A DNA stretch of 64,000 bases, taken from NCBI GenBank assembly GCA_033763395.1, contig JANRKQ010000100.1, forward strand, positions 97,398 to 161,397. The letters run 5' to 3'. This DNA comes from Xiheimicrobium sp033763395. GTDB lineage: Bacteria > Myxococcota > Myxococcia > Myxococcales > Myxococcaceae. This document shows, piece by piece, positions 23,648-31,909 of the stretch; positions within the stretch are counted from its first letter, which is position 1, and each line of letters starts with the position of its first letter. The notes under the pieces are model-generated. The model was not told where the DNA came from. It saw only the letters and a list, made by a program, of their open reading frames with translations, and did not search any database. A program made the position numbers and the translations under genes.

Positions 23648-26254
23648 ATGCGCCCCTCCCACATCGTCGCCGCAGGTGGTTGTCTGGTCCTTTTCTCGGT
23701 GAGCGCGTGCGGCGGGCGAATGCCCGTTCGCTGCATGACGAGCGCGAACTGCGACCCCGGCCAGGTGTGCAGCGCGGGGACGTGTCAGACGCCCATCGTC
23801 GATGGTGGTGCGGGCACGGGCGGCGGCATGAGCTTCTTTACGGGCGGCGGGAGCGCAGGCGGCTCGGCCACCGGTGGCGGTGCAGCGGGGGGAACGGGCG
23901 GCTTTGGCGGCGGCATGACGAGCAGCTGCAACATGCAGACGTGCCCGGCCGGCTGCTGCGACATGAACGGCGTCTGCCAGGGCGGCACCACCCGCGCGGC
24001 CTGCGGCCAGGGCGGCGTCGCGTGCGTGATCTGCGGGCCCGGGCGCATCTGCAACGGCAGCGGCGTGTGTGACAACCCGACGGGCGGCGGTGCAGCGGGC
24101 GGTGGTGGCGCGGGTGGAGGCAGCCCGACCTGCGGCCCCAACACCTGCGCGACCGGCTGCTGCGACATCAACGGGCTCTGCGTCGCGGGCACCGCGAACC
24201 AGGCGTGCGGGACCAACGGCATGGTCTGCCTGGGGTGCTTCGGGTCCGACGTCTGCATGAACGGCGCGTGCACGGCCTCGATGGGTGGCGGGATGGCGGG
24301 TGGCACCGCGGGTGGCTCGGCTGGTGGCGCCGCGGGTGGTTCGGCTGGCGGCGCCGCGGGTGGTTCGGCTGGCGGCGCCGCGGGAGGCTCGGCTGGTGGC
24401 GCCGCGGGAGGCTCGGCTGGTGGCGCCGCGGGGGGCTCGGCTGGTGGCTCTGCGGGGGGCTCGGCTGGTGGCGCGGCGGGCGGCTCGGCTGGTGGCTCAG
24501 CGGGAGGTTCGGCCGGTGGCTCGTCGGGAGGCTCGGCTGGCGGCATGCCGCTGCCCGGCGACTCGTGCGCAACGGCCGAACCCGTCAGCGCCGGCACGGC
24601 CGCGATGCCGACCCAGGTGACGGGCACCACCGTCGGCTACACCAACGACTACGCGAACTCGGCGACGTGCGTGAGCATGAATGGGCGCGACCGCGTGTAC
24701 TCGGTGAACGTGCCCGCCGGGCAGCGGCTGCTCGCGTCGATCCGCCAGGGCGCCGGTGGGTTCTATGATCCCTCGTTGAACCTCGTCGTCGGCCCCGACT
24801 CGCAGTGCGCCGTCTCTCCGCTGGTGTGCGCGGCTGGAGACGACATCGGCGGCTCGGCCGAGATCAACTCGGTGCGCTACCTCAACACCTCGGCTGGTGC
24901 GCAGAACGTCTTCCTCATCGCCGACACGACGTCGTTTCTCGACTCCGGCGGGGCGTTCCGGCTCGACGTGAGTGTCGACGCGCCGGCCATCGGAGACGCG
25001 TGCGAGAACCCCCTGGTGCTCTCGAGCGGCACGCCGCGCGCGGGGGAGACCTTGAGCGGCTTCGGCAACGACTACGCCTCGCGCAGCCTCTCGTCGGGGG
25101 CGGGCTGTGTCAGCGGAACGGTGCCCAGCGCCGGCGTTGACCGCGCCTACAGCAGCCTCGTGGGCGCGGGCGAGACGCTCACCGTCACCGTCACGCCGTC
25201 GACCGGCCTCGACGTGTCGATCAACCTGCACGGCAGCGCGGCCGAGTGCTCGACGCGCACCTGCGCCACCTCGACGAACCTGACTGGCCCGGGCGTCGCC
25301 GAGACCCTCGTGTGGACGAACACCGGCGCCACGGCGCGCACGATGCTGGTCGTCGTCGACACGCCCGCGGGCGCCACGGGCACGTTCACCATCTCGTCGA
25401 CGACGGGCACGCTGCCGGGCGACGTCTGCTCGACGACGGCCCCGCCCATCACCGCCGCCGGCACGCAGACCGGCCTCTCGCTCGTGGGCTACGCGGCCGA
25501 CTACACGCAGGCCACCTCGGCGAACGGGTGTTCACTCTCGACCGGCGCCGACCGGGTGTTCCAGGTGACGGTGCCGCCGCGCCAGCGGCTCGTGAGCACG
25601 GTGACGCCGGGCGGCGGGCTCGACAGCGTCATCAACATCATCCCCGGGGTGGCGACGGCGTGTAACGCCATGCCGCGCGTCTGCTCCGGCAGCGGCGACC
25701 AGCTGGGCCCGAACGGCGTCGACTCGGCCGTCTGGGACAACGGAACGACGTCTCCGCAGAACGCCTACGTCATCGTCGCCGGCCGCAGCGCGGGCACGTC
25801 GGTCGGCACCTTCTCGCTCAACACGAACTTCATCACCGGCGACTCGTGCCGCTCGCCGCAGGTCATCACCGGGCCCTACCCGCGCACGCTCTCGGGCCAG
25901 ACCCTCGTCGGGTTCCGGAAGGACATCACCCTTGGCGGGGCGCCGTGCCGCAACGCGACCGGCAGTGGGCCTGAGCGCGTCTACGAGGTCGACATTCCCG
26001 CGGGGCAGCTGCTCACGGTGACGGCGACGCCGTCTGGCTTCGACGATCTCGTCCTCAACGTCTTCGGCTCCGAGGCGAGCTGCACGGCGAACCCGGCGAC
26101 GTGCTCCGGTGGGTTCGACGACGGCTTCGGCGGTGACCCAGAGGGCTTCTCGGCGCGCAACAACGCGACCACCACCTCGAAGCTCTTCTTCGCGGTGTCG
26201 CGCTTCTCGTCGGGCACCGCGAACTACTCGCTGCGGATCGAGCTGACCCCGTAA
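23648..26254 (+). CDS. Large lipoprotein with Gly/Ser/Ala linker and four repeated beta domains
   Basis: 868-aa lipoprotein (lipobox in LFSVSAC, with a basic N-terminus). Residues 30-210 carry Cys-rich modules: CNMQTCPAGCCDMNGVC and CGPNTCATGCCDINGLC share one motif. Residues ~213-300 are a GGSAGGAAGG repeat linker. Then four tandem domains of about 142-145 residues start with GDSC, GDAC, GDVC and GDSC near residues 303, 448, 590 and 731. Each has a D/ERVY...VPxGQxL strand pattern like pre-peptidase C-terminal (PPC) beta domains. Probably surface exposed or adhesive; substrate unknown. Confidence 0.8.
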   Translation: MRPSHIVAAGGCLVLFSVSACGGRMPVRCMTSANCDPGQVCSAGTCQTPIVDGGAGTGGGMSFFTGGGSAGGSATGGGAAGGTGGFGGGMTSSCNMQTCPAGCCDMNGVCQGGTTRAACGQGGVACVICGPGRICNGSGVCDNPTGGGAAGGGGAGGGSPTCGPNTCATGCCDINGLCVAGTANQACGTNGMVCLGCFGSDVCMNGACTASMGGGMAGGTAGGSAGGAAGGSAGGAAGGSAGGAAGGSAGGAAGGSAGGAAGGSAGGSAGGSAGGAAGGSAGGSAGGSAGGSSGGSAGGMPLPGDSCATAEPVSAGTAAMPTQVTGTTVGYTNDYANSATCVSMNGRDRVYSVNVPAGQRLLASIRQGAGGFYDPSLNLVVGPDSQCAVSPLVCAAGDDIGGSAEINSVRYLNTSAGAQNVFLIADTTSFLDSGGAFRLDVSVDAPAIGDACENPLVLSSGTPRAGETLSGFGNDYASRSLSSGAGCVSGTVPSAGVDRAYSSLVGAGETLTVTVTPSTGLDVSINLHGSAAECSTRTCATSTNLTGPGVAETLVWTNTGATARTMLVVVDTPAGATGTFTISSTTGTLPGDVCSTTAPPITAAGTQTGLSLVGYAADYTQATSANGCSLSTGADRVFQVTVPPRQRLVSTVTPGGGLDSVINIIPGVATACNAMPRVCSGSGDQLGPNGVDSAVWDNGTTSPQNAYVIVAGRSAGTSVGTFSLNTNFITGDSCRSPQVITGPYPRTLSGQTLVGFRKDITLGGAPCRNATGSGPERVYEVDIPAGQLLTVTATPSGFDDLVLNVFGSEASCTANPATCSGGFDDGFGGDPEGFSARNNATTTSKLFFAVSRFSSGTANYSLRIELTP
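24285..24545. repeat. Tandem GGSAGGAAGG-coding repeat
   Basis: About 30-base units reading GGC-TCG-GCT-GGT-GGC-GCC-GCG-GGT with variants, inside the 23648 gene. It encodes a flexible Gly/Ser/Ala linker. Length is likely to vary between strains by slippage or recombination. Confidence 0.75.
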
Positions 26255-26329
26255 GCGCTCGTCTTTCCTTTCCCGGGGTGGGGCGTGTGCTACGCCTCGC
26301 TTGGTCGTTTCCCTTGAGACGAGGAGCCC

Positions 26330-27298
26330 ATGCCCGACGTGACGCCGGCCCCAGCCGCGCCCCTGCCCGTCTTGAACCTCTCGGTCGGAGACCGGGTCGT
26401 CTACCCGAACCAGGGCCTCTGCAACGTCACCGAGATCGCCACCGACGAGATCGCCGGGCAGAAGCTCGTCTTCGTCACCTTACGCTTCGTCGAGACGGGC
26501 GGCATCGTGAAGGTGCCGAAGGACAAGCTGGCGAAGAACGGCGTGCGCCGCATCGCCACGCCCGACGACGTGAAGAAGGTGTTCGAGTTCCTGCGCAGCG
26601 ACTCGGAGCGCGCCTCGCTCGACTGGAAGAAGCGCGCCCGCGACAACACCGAGCGGCTGTCGATCGGCGGCCTCATCGGACTGGCCGAGGTGGTGAAGGG
26701 CCTGCAGGTGCTGTCCGAGCTGCGCCCGCTGCCGCCCAAGGAGCGTGAGCAGTACAACGACGCCCGGCACCTCTTCGTCAGCGAGCTGGCCGCTGCGCTC
26801 AACTGCACCGAGGCCGACGCCGAAGACGCGCTCGACGTGGTGCTCTTCCCGCCGGGCAAAGAGCGCCCCAAGCGCAGCATCGAAGAGTTCCAGGGCCTCA
26901 TGGGCGACGATCTGCTCGGCGACGATCTGCTGGGCCTCGACGGCGAGGCGGGCGCAGGCGAGGAAGAGCCCGAAGAGAAGGAGAAGGACGAGGAGTCGTC
27001 CGAGGAGGCGGGCGACGACGAAGACGCTCCCAAGAAGAAGCCCGCGAAGGCCGCCGCCGAGAAGCCGAAGAAGAAGCTCGACCTCGACGCCGAGACCACC
27101 GTCGCCCAGGGCGCCGCGCTCGATGCGGCTGCGCCGAAGAAGCGGGGTCGTCCTCCGAAGCCGAAGCCCGAGCCCGTGGCTGGCGCCGAGCCCGCGGCCC
27201 CCAAGAAGCGCGGCCGTCCTCCCAAGCCGAAGCCGGCCGAGGCCGAAGCCCCGCCAGCGGCTCCCAAGAAGCGCGGCCGTCCACCCAAGGCGAAGTGA
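26330..27298 (+). CDS. carD: CarD, HMGA-like transcription regulator
   Basis: 322-aa protein. The N-terminal CarD/TRCF-interacting domain (VGDRVVYPNQGLCNVTEI, IVKVPKDKL) binds RNA polymerase and is followed by a helical region (LSIGGLIGLAEVVKGL). The C-terminal third is first acidic (EEEPEEKEKDEESSEEAGDD) and then has three AT-hooks of the form PKKRGRPPK. This layout matches Myxococcus CarD, which controls light-induced carotenogenesis and development. The strong GAGGAG ribosome site precedes its ATG. carG follows 9 bases later, the known partner arrangement. Confidence 0.95.
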   Translation: MPDVTPAPAAPLPVLNLSVGDRVVYPNQGLCNVTEIATDEIAGQKLVFVTLRFVETGGIVKVPKDKLAKNGVRRIATPDDVKKVFEFLRSDSERASLDWKKRARDNTERLSIGGLIGLAEVVKGLQVLSELRPLPPKEREQYNDARHLFVSELAAALNCTEADAEDALDVVLFPPGKERPKRSIEEFQGLMGDDLLGDDLLGLDGEAGAGEEEPEEKEKDEESSEEAGDDEDAPKKKPAKAAAEKPKKKLDLDAETTVAQGAALDAAAPKKRGRPPKPKPEPVAGAEPAAPKKRGRPPKPKPAEAEAPPAAPKKRGRPPKAK

Positions 27299-27307
27299 GC
27301 CCGACCC

Positions 27308-27823
27308 ATGATCCGCATCGTCACCCTCGACGAGTACGACCCGGCGATCCTCAAGGCCCTCGGCAAGGCGCTCTACACCGCGTTCGCGGTGGGCGCGGAG
27401 CACTCGGGCAGCGTCACGATCCCTCCCGGCCAGGTCGAGCCCTACGACGCCAACAAGCTGCTCGACGCGCTGCCGAAGGTGCAGGCCTTCGCCGACGACA
27501 AGGTGCTGTACCTCACCACCCGCAAGCTCTCGCCGCGCAAGCTCGCCTCGGGTGAGGCGCCGACGGCCGGCATCACCCGCTACAAGGGCCAGCGCGCGAT
27601 CCTCTCGAGCAGCGTCATCAAGAACCTGAACCCCGACACGGTGAAGACGCTCGCGCGCTATGCCATGCAGGAGATCGGTCACGCCTTCGGGCTGCACCAC
27701 TGCCTGGACCCGCGCTGCGCGATGTACCCGTCGTGGACGCCGTCGTACCCGCAGGGTGAAGCGAGCTTCTGCGTGTTCTGCCGCGACACGAGCGAAGCGG
27801 TGATCCGGCAGACGAAGTCGTGA
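27308..27823 (+). CDS. carG: CarG, zinc-binding partner of CarD
   Basis: 171-aa protein directly after carD. It has the archaemetzincin-like zinc block QEIGHAFGLHHCLDPRCAM and a later FCVFC. Compared with HExxHxxGxxH the first His is Gln, while the later His residues and four Cys remain, so it is expected to bind zinc without being a protease. In Myxococcus, CarG binds the CarD N-terminal domain and is needed for its action. Start ATG 27308. Its stop overlaps the GTG of the next gene. Confidence 0.9.
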   Translation: MIRIVTLDEYDPAILKALGKALYTAFAVGAEHSGSVTIPPGQVEPYDANKLLDALPKVQAFADDKVLYLTTRKLSPRKLASGEAPTAGITRYKGQRAILSSSVIKNLNPDTVKTLARYAMQEIGHAFGLHHCLDPRCAMYPSWTPSYPQGEASFCVFCRDTSEAVIRQTKS

Positions 27824-28743
27824 GCCTGGGCCCGATGAACCTCTGGGCCGAGACCGCGGCGTCGCTCAAGCGCTGGGAAGGGCTGGGCCTGGTCGTGGTG
27901 GCGCTGGCCTGCCTCGCCTTTCAGCTCTCGGTGCCGGGCGTGACGCCCTCTGAGGCCGACTTCCAGCAGGCGGCCGCTGCCATCGATCAAGACGCGAAGC
28001 CCGGTGACGTGGTGCTGCTGACGCCCTGGTGGGCCGAGCGCGCCCGGGTGTTCGTGAGTGAGAAGACGCCGGTCGTCGGGTGGTACGGCAGCGACGCCGA
28101 GGACTTCACCGAGCACCCGCGCATCTGGGTGCTGGCGAACGTGAAGGCCCCGCGCTTCTCGTGGAGCGGCTTCCTCGAGGTCTTCGGCCCGCGTCGCACC
28201 GAGGTGGGTGACGAGCGCCGCTTCGGGCCGCTGGCCGTGAGGCTGTACACGAACGGGCGCGCGAGGGCGGTGCGCTTCTCGGCGCGTGAGGCGCTGGCGA
28301 GCGCGAAGGTGTACCTCGAGGGCGCCGGCGGCCAGCAGCCGTGCGGGTGGAACGGCCGCAGCTTCCGCTGCCCCAATGGCGCCGAGGTGGTCACCGAGTG
28401 GCATGAGCTGGCGTGGCAGCCGCACCGCTGCATCCGCTTCTTTCCGCCCGGAGGTCCGACCCGGCTGGTGGCCGAGTTCTCGAACGTGCCGGCCGCCGAC
28501 GTGCTGCGGCTCACCACCGGCTACATCTGGGAGCGCTTCGGGAGCCGCGCCGACGCGCCGACGGACTTCGGGGTCGAGGTGAACGGCGACGTGCAGACCA
28601 CGCCCATCGCCCGGGGCCTCGAGAAGGTGTGGCGCGTCGAGCGGCCCAACACCGCGGCGGGCACCGTGCGCGCGTGGGTGCAGGCGCCCGACTCGCGTGA
28701 GGTGTGCTTCGAGCTGACCGGCTTCGGCCCGGAGGGCGCGTGA
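27820..28743 (+). CDS. Membrane-anchored protein of unknown function
   Basis: 307-aa protein with one N-terminal hydrophobic segment (residues ~22-40, GLGLVVVALACLAFQLSV), then a soluble extracytoplasmic domain with PGDVVLLTPWWAERARVF, GWYGSDAED and a second half (HRCIRFFPPGGPTRLVAEFSNV) that resembles a carbohydrate-binding or galactose-binding beta-fold. GTG start overlaps the carG stop (GTGA), and the stop overlaps the next GTG. It sits just before a GT39-type glycosyltransferase, so a link to glycan or lipid sugars is possible. Confidence 0.65.
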   Translation: MSLGPMNLWAETAASLKRWEGLGLVVVALACLAFQLSVPGVTPSEADFQQAAAAIDQDAKPGDVVLLTPWWAERARVFVSEKTPVVGWYGSDAEDFTEHPRIWVLANVKAPRFSWSGFLEVFGPRRTEVGDERRFGPLAVRLYTNGRARAVRFSAREALASAKVYLEGAGGQQPCGWNGRSFRCPNGAEVVTEWHELAWQPHRCIRFFPPGGPTRLVAEFSNVPAADVLRLTTGYIWERFGSRADAPTDFGVEVNGDVQTTPIARGLEKVWRVERPNTAAGTVRAWVQAPDSREVCFELTGFGPEGA

Positions 28744-30704
28744 GCAAGAAGAAGCGGGCCGCGACGGAGCCACCGGCCGAGGCCTCGACGTCGGCGGAGG
28801 GGGCACCTCATTCGAAGGAGCCGGACTCCGCTCGGCAGCCAGAGCGCGCGAGCACCGAAGCGCCACCACCCGCGATGGCGCGGAGCGACGCAGACAGCGC
28901 ACACGATCGCCGCATCGGCTGGGCCCTCTTCCTCGGCGCCACCGTGCTGTTGCTCGCCACCGAGCAGCCCGCCGGGTTCGTGCGCGATGAGAGCCAGTAC
29001 TTCCACGCCGGCGAGAGCTACGCGCGCTGGTTCCAGTCGTTCGTCTCGTCTCCGGTCCAGGCCTTGAAGGACGAGAACATCGTCGCGGCGTTCAGCGCGA
29101 ACCGCGAGCACCCGGCGTGGATGAAGAACCTGTACGGCCTGTCCTTCGTGCTGCTCCACGAGAAGCTGGGCCTGTTGCGCCCGGCCGCCGCGTTCCGGTT
29201 TCCGGCCTTCGTCTTCGCGGCGCTCATCCTCCCGCTCCTCTTCTCGCTGGGCCGGCGCCTCTTCGGCCGCGGGCCCGCGCTCTTCGCGGCCCTGTCGTTC
29301 TTCATGGTGCCCCGACAGTTCTTCGAGGCGCACCTCGCCTGCTTCGACGTTCCGGTCGCCACCACCTGGCTCCTCGTCGTCTTCTGCTTCGTCGAGGCGC
29401 TCGAGCGGCCGCGCTGGTGGCTGTGGACCGGCCTCTCGTTCGGCCTGGCCCTCGCCAGCAAGCACAACGCCTTCTTCATTCCGCTCTCGCTCATTCCCTT
29501 CTCGCTCTGGCGGGGCTGGGAGCGCTCGAAGGGCAAGCCCGAGGCGCGCGCGCTGTTCCTCGGCGTCAACGGGGCGTTCGTGGCGATGGCGGCGCTCTAC
29601 GCGCTCATGGCCATCACGCTGGGCCCGCGCATGCTGTCGACGTTCGAGGCCATCAGCCCCCAGCTGGGGCTCTTCGTCCTCACCGCCGCGGCCGGGACCT
29701 TCCTCTGCTGGAAGCTCGCGCGGCTCGACGCGCCGACCTTCCGCGCCGTGGCGCCCCTGGTGTCGATGGCGGTGCTGGGCCCCGTCGTGCTCTACCTGCA
29801 CTGGCCCTACCTCTGGCACCACCCGGTGGAGCGGTACGGCTGGTACCTGGGGTTCCACCTGAACCACGAGCACTACGCGTGGTTCTACCTGGGCGAGCTG
29901 CTGCGCCAGCCGCCCTTCCCGCTCGGCTACGTGCTGGTGAAGACGGCGCTGACGGTGCCCACGTCGCTCTTCGTGCCCATGGTGCTGGGCGTCGTGTGGG
30001 TCGTCGTGCGCACCCTCCGTCGCCAGGTGACAGCGCTCGAGTGGGTGGTGGTGGCGAACGCGGCGATGTCGATCATCGTGCTGTCGCAGCCGAACGTGCC
30101 GCACTTCGGCGGGGTGAAGCACTGGTTCCCCTCGATGCCGTTCCTCGCGATCCTCGGCGCGGGTGTCGTCGCGCGCGGGGCCCAGGGCCTCTCGGAGTGG
30201 CTGTCATCACGGGTCCCGGCGTTGACGGAGCGGACCGCGTTCATCGCCCTCTGCGCGCTCGTGTCCCTGCCGGCCCTCATCCAGTCGGTGCGGGTGTACC
30301 CGTACGGCACCAGCGCGTACTCGGAGCTCGCCGGCGGACTCCCGGGCGCGGCGACGCTGGGCATGCAGCGACAGTTCTGGGCCAACAACGTCACCGGGGT
30401 GCTCGAGTGGGTCAACGCGAACGCGCGACAGGGCGAGCGCATCTACTTCCACGAGGTGCACGGCGGCATGATTCAGGACATGCAGCGCAACGGCATGCTC
30501 CGGCGCGACGTTCAGCCCATCGTCGACGGCATGGGCTGCTTCATGGGCACCTGCCCCGCGCTCGCCGACATGGTGGTGTACCAGTACCACCAGGAGTTCC
30601 GTGAGACCGAGTTCCGGACCTGGGAGGCGTTCGGCACCCAGAAGCCCGTCACGGGCCTGTACGTGGACGAGACGCCGCAAGTCGTGGTGTACCGCCGCCG
30701 ATGA
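28740..30704 (+). CDS. GT39/ArnT-like membrane glycosyltransferase
   Basis: 654-aa protein with a Lys/Glu/Pro-rich N-terminal tail, then many membrane segments. The first periplasmic loop has DESQYFHAGESYARWF, where the acidic pair matches the catalytic DE of dolichyl-phosphate-mannose and ArnT transferases. NREHPAWMKN follows, and later LHWPYLWHHPVERYGWYLGFH. It likely moves a sugar from a polyprenyl phosphate donor to a periplasmic acceptor. The last ~170 residues form a soluble domain. GTG start overlaps the previous stop (GTGA) and the stop overlaps the next ATG. Confidence 0.85.
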   Translation: MSKKKRAATEPPAEASTSAEGAPHSKEPDSARQPERASTEAPPPAMARSDADSAHDRRIGWALFLGATVLLLATEQPAGFVRDESQYFHAGESYARWFQSFVSSPVQALKDENIVAAFSANREHPAWMKNLYGLSFVLLHEKLGLLRPAAAFRFPAFVFAALILPLLFSLGRRLFGRGPALFAALSFFMVPRQFFEAHLACFDVPVATTWLLVVFCFVEALERPRWWLWTGLSFGLALASKHNAFFIPLSLIPFSLWRGWERSKGKPEARALFLGVNGAFVAMAALYALMAITLGPRMLSTFEAISPQLGLFVLTAAAGTFLCWKLARLDAPTFRAVAPLVSMAVLGPVVLYLHWPYLWHHPVERYGWYLGFHLNHEHYAWFYLGELLRQPPFPLGYVLVKTALTVPTSLFVPMVLGVVWVVVRTLRRQVTALEWVVVANAAMSIIVLSQPNVPHFGGVKHWFPSMPFLAILGAGVVARGAQGLSEWLSSRVPALTERTAFIALCALVSLPALIQSVRVYPYGTSAYSELAGGLPGAATLGMQRQFWANNVTGVLEWVNANARQGERIYFHEVHGGMIQDMQRNGMLRRDVQPIVDGMGCFMGTCPALADMVVYQYHQEFRETEFRTWEAFGTQKPVTGLYVDETPQVVVYRRR

Positions 30705-31897
30705 CGTCGACTCTGCCGCGCTCAGCCCGTGCTGCTGGAATGTTGTGGGCGCTCCTCGCCCTCACCGGCTGCCCTCGAGACCGGCTCATGGGCGGCCGCT
30801 GCGCCGTCGACGCGGACTGCGCGTCGTCGATGACCAGCTCCCTGGTGACGGGCGCGTCGGCCGGGGCGTACCGCTGTGAGCCGCAGACCGGCGTCTGTTA
30901 CTGCCGCACCGACGAGGCCTGCCCGCCCAGCCAGCTCTGCAACGGCCTCGGCTTCTGCCAGGACCGCGCGGGCTGCGCGACGAACGCCGACTGCCCCGAC
31001 ACCTCGCTCTACTGCGACACCTCGGCGGGCGCCTGCGTACCGCGCGGCCGGTGCACGACGGATCTCCAGTGCAACCTGGGAGAGGTCTGCGACCGCGGGC
31101 AGTGCCGCATGGGCTGCCGAACCAACGGTGACTGCAACGCGGTGTCGTGCCGGTGCGGCGACGTCGCCTGCTCGTGCACCGGCACCACGCCGGCCGAGCG
31201 CGCCCGCTGCCAGGTGGGCGTCTGCGACCCGACGTTCTGCGCCAACGACAGCTTCTGCAACTTCGGAGAGATCTGCGGTGTGCCCCCAGACGCTGGCGTC
31301 ACCGAAGACGGCGGGCGCCCCCGCGCCCAGTGCTACTCGGACTACGACATCGACACCCGGCCCTACTGCTCGCGCTGCACCAGCGGTGGTGGCGTCGACA
31401 CCTGCGGCTTCGGCGCCAACTACTGCATCATCGACACGCGCACCGCCTCGACCTACTGCGGGGCAGACTGCTCCGAGGGCCAGCAGTGCCCGCGCGGCTA
31501 TGGCTGCCGCGACATTCGCATCGTCTTCACCCGGTGGATGTGCAGCGCCAGCGTGCCCTGCCGCGCCGACCCGAACCTGCCCTGCGAGCAGGACTCGGAC
31601 TGCCGGCTGGGCGGCTCGTGCGTGAAGGCGCCGGGCTCGACGACGGGCTTCTGCGCCGGCCAGTGCGTGCTGCGTGAGGGCTCGGGCTTCGGGTACTGCA
31701 GCTGCCAGGCCGACGAGGACTGCCCCGGCCAGTCGTGCACGCGCGGCGAGTGCAGCGTGTCGAAGAAGCGCTGCGTGAATGACACCGACTGCCGGCAGAT
31801 TCGGTGCGTCGACTTCGACGGCATCGGCGCGTGTCAGATTGGCCAGAACTGCACGCCGACCGCCGGCCTCACCTGCAACGAGGTCGCGCCGCCGTGA
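30701..31897 (+). CDS. Cys-rich lipoprotein
   Basis: 398-aa lipoprotein (lipobox in LLALTGC). It contains repeated CxxDxDCxxxxC-type modules: CAVDADCASS, CATNADCPDTSLYC, CTTDLQCNLGEVC, CRTNGDCNAVSC, CEQDSDCRLGGSC, CVNDTDCRQIRC. Dozens of Cys suggest disulfide-stabilised surface modules. It shares this spacing with the 107-aa lipoprotein at 18076. ATG overlaps the stop of the transferase (ATGA), giving it the last place in the carD operon. Function unknown. Confidence 0.8.
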   Translation: MTSTLPRSARAAGMLWALLALTGCPRDRLMGGRCAVDADCASSMTSSLVTGASAGAYRCEPQTGVCYCRTDEACPPSQLCNGLGFCQDRAGCATNADCPDTSLYCDTSAGACVPRGRCTTDLQCNLGEVCDRGQCRMGCRTNGDCNAVSCRCGDVACSCTGTTPAERARCQVGVCDPTFCANDSFCNFGEICGVPPDAGVTEDGGRPRAQCYSDYDIDTRPYCSRCTSGGGVDTCGFGANYCIIDTRTASTYCGADCSEGQQCPRGYGCRDIRIVFTRWMCSASVPCRADPNLPCEQDSDCRLGGSCVKAPGSTTGFCAGQCVLREGSGFGYCSCQADEDCPGQSCTRGECSVSKKRCVNDTDCRQIRCVDFDGIGACQIGQNCTPTAGLTCNEVAPP

Positions 31898-31909
31898 TCC
31901 CGCCCTCGT

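Noticed and set aside
24285..24545. Tandem repeats as a possible CRISPR array
   Set aside because: Units are in-frame, short and without unique spacers; they encode a Gly/Ser/Ala linker.
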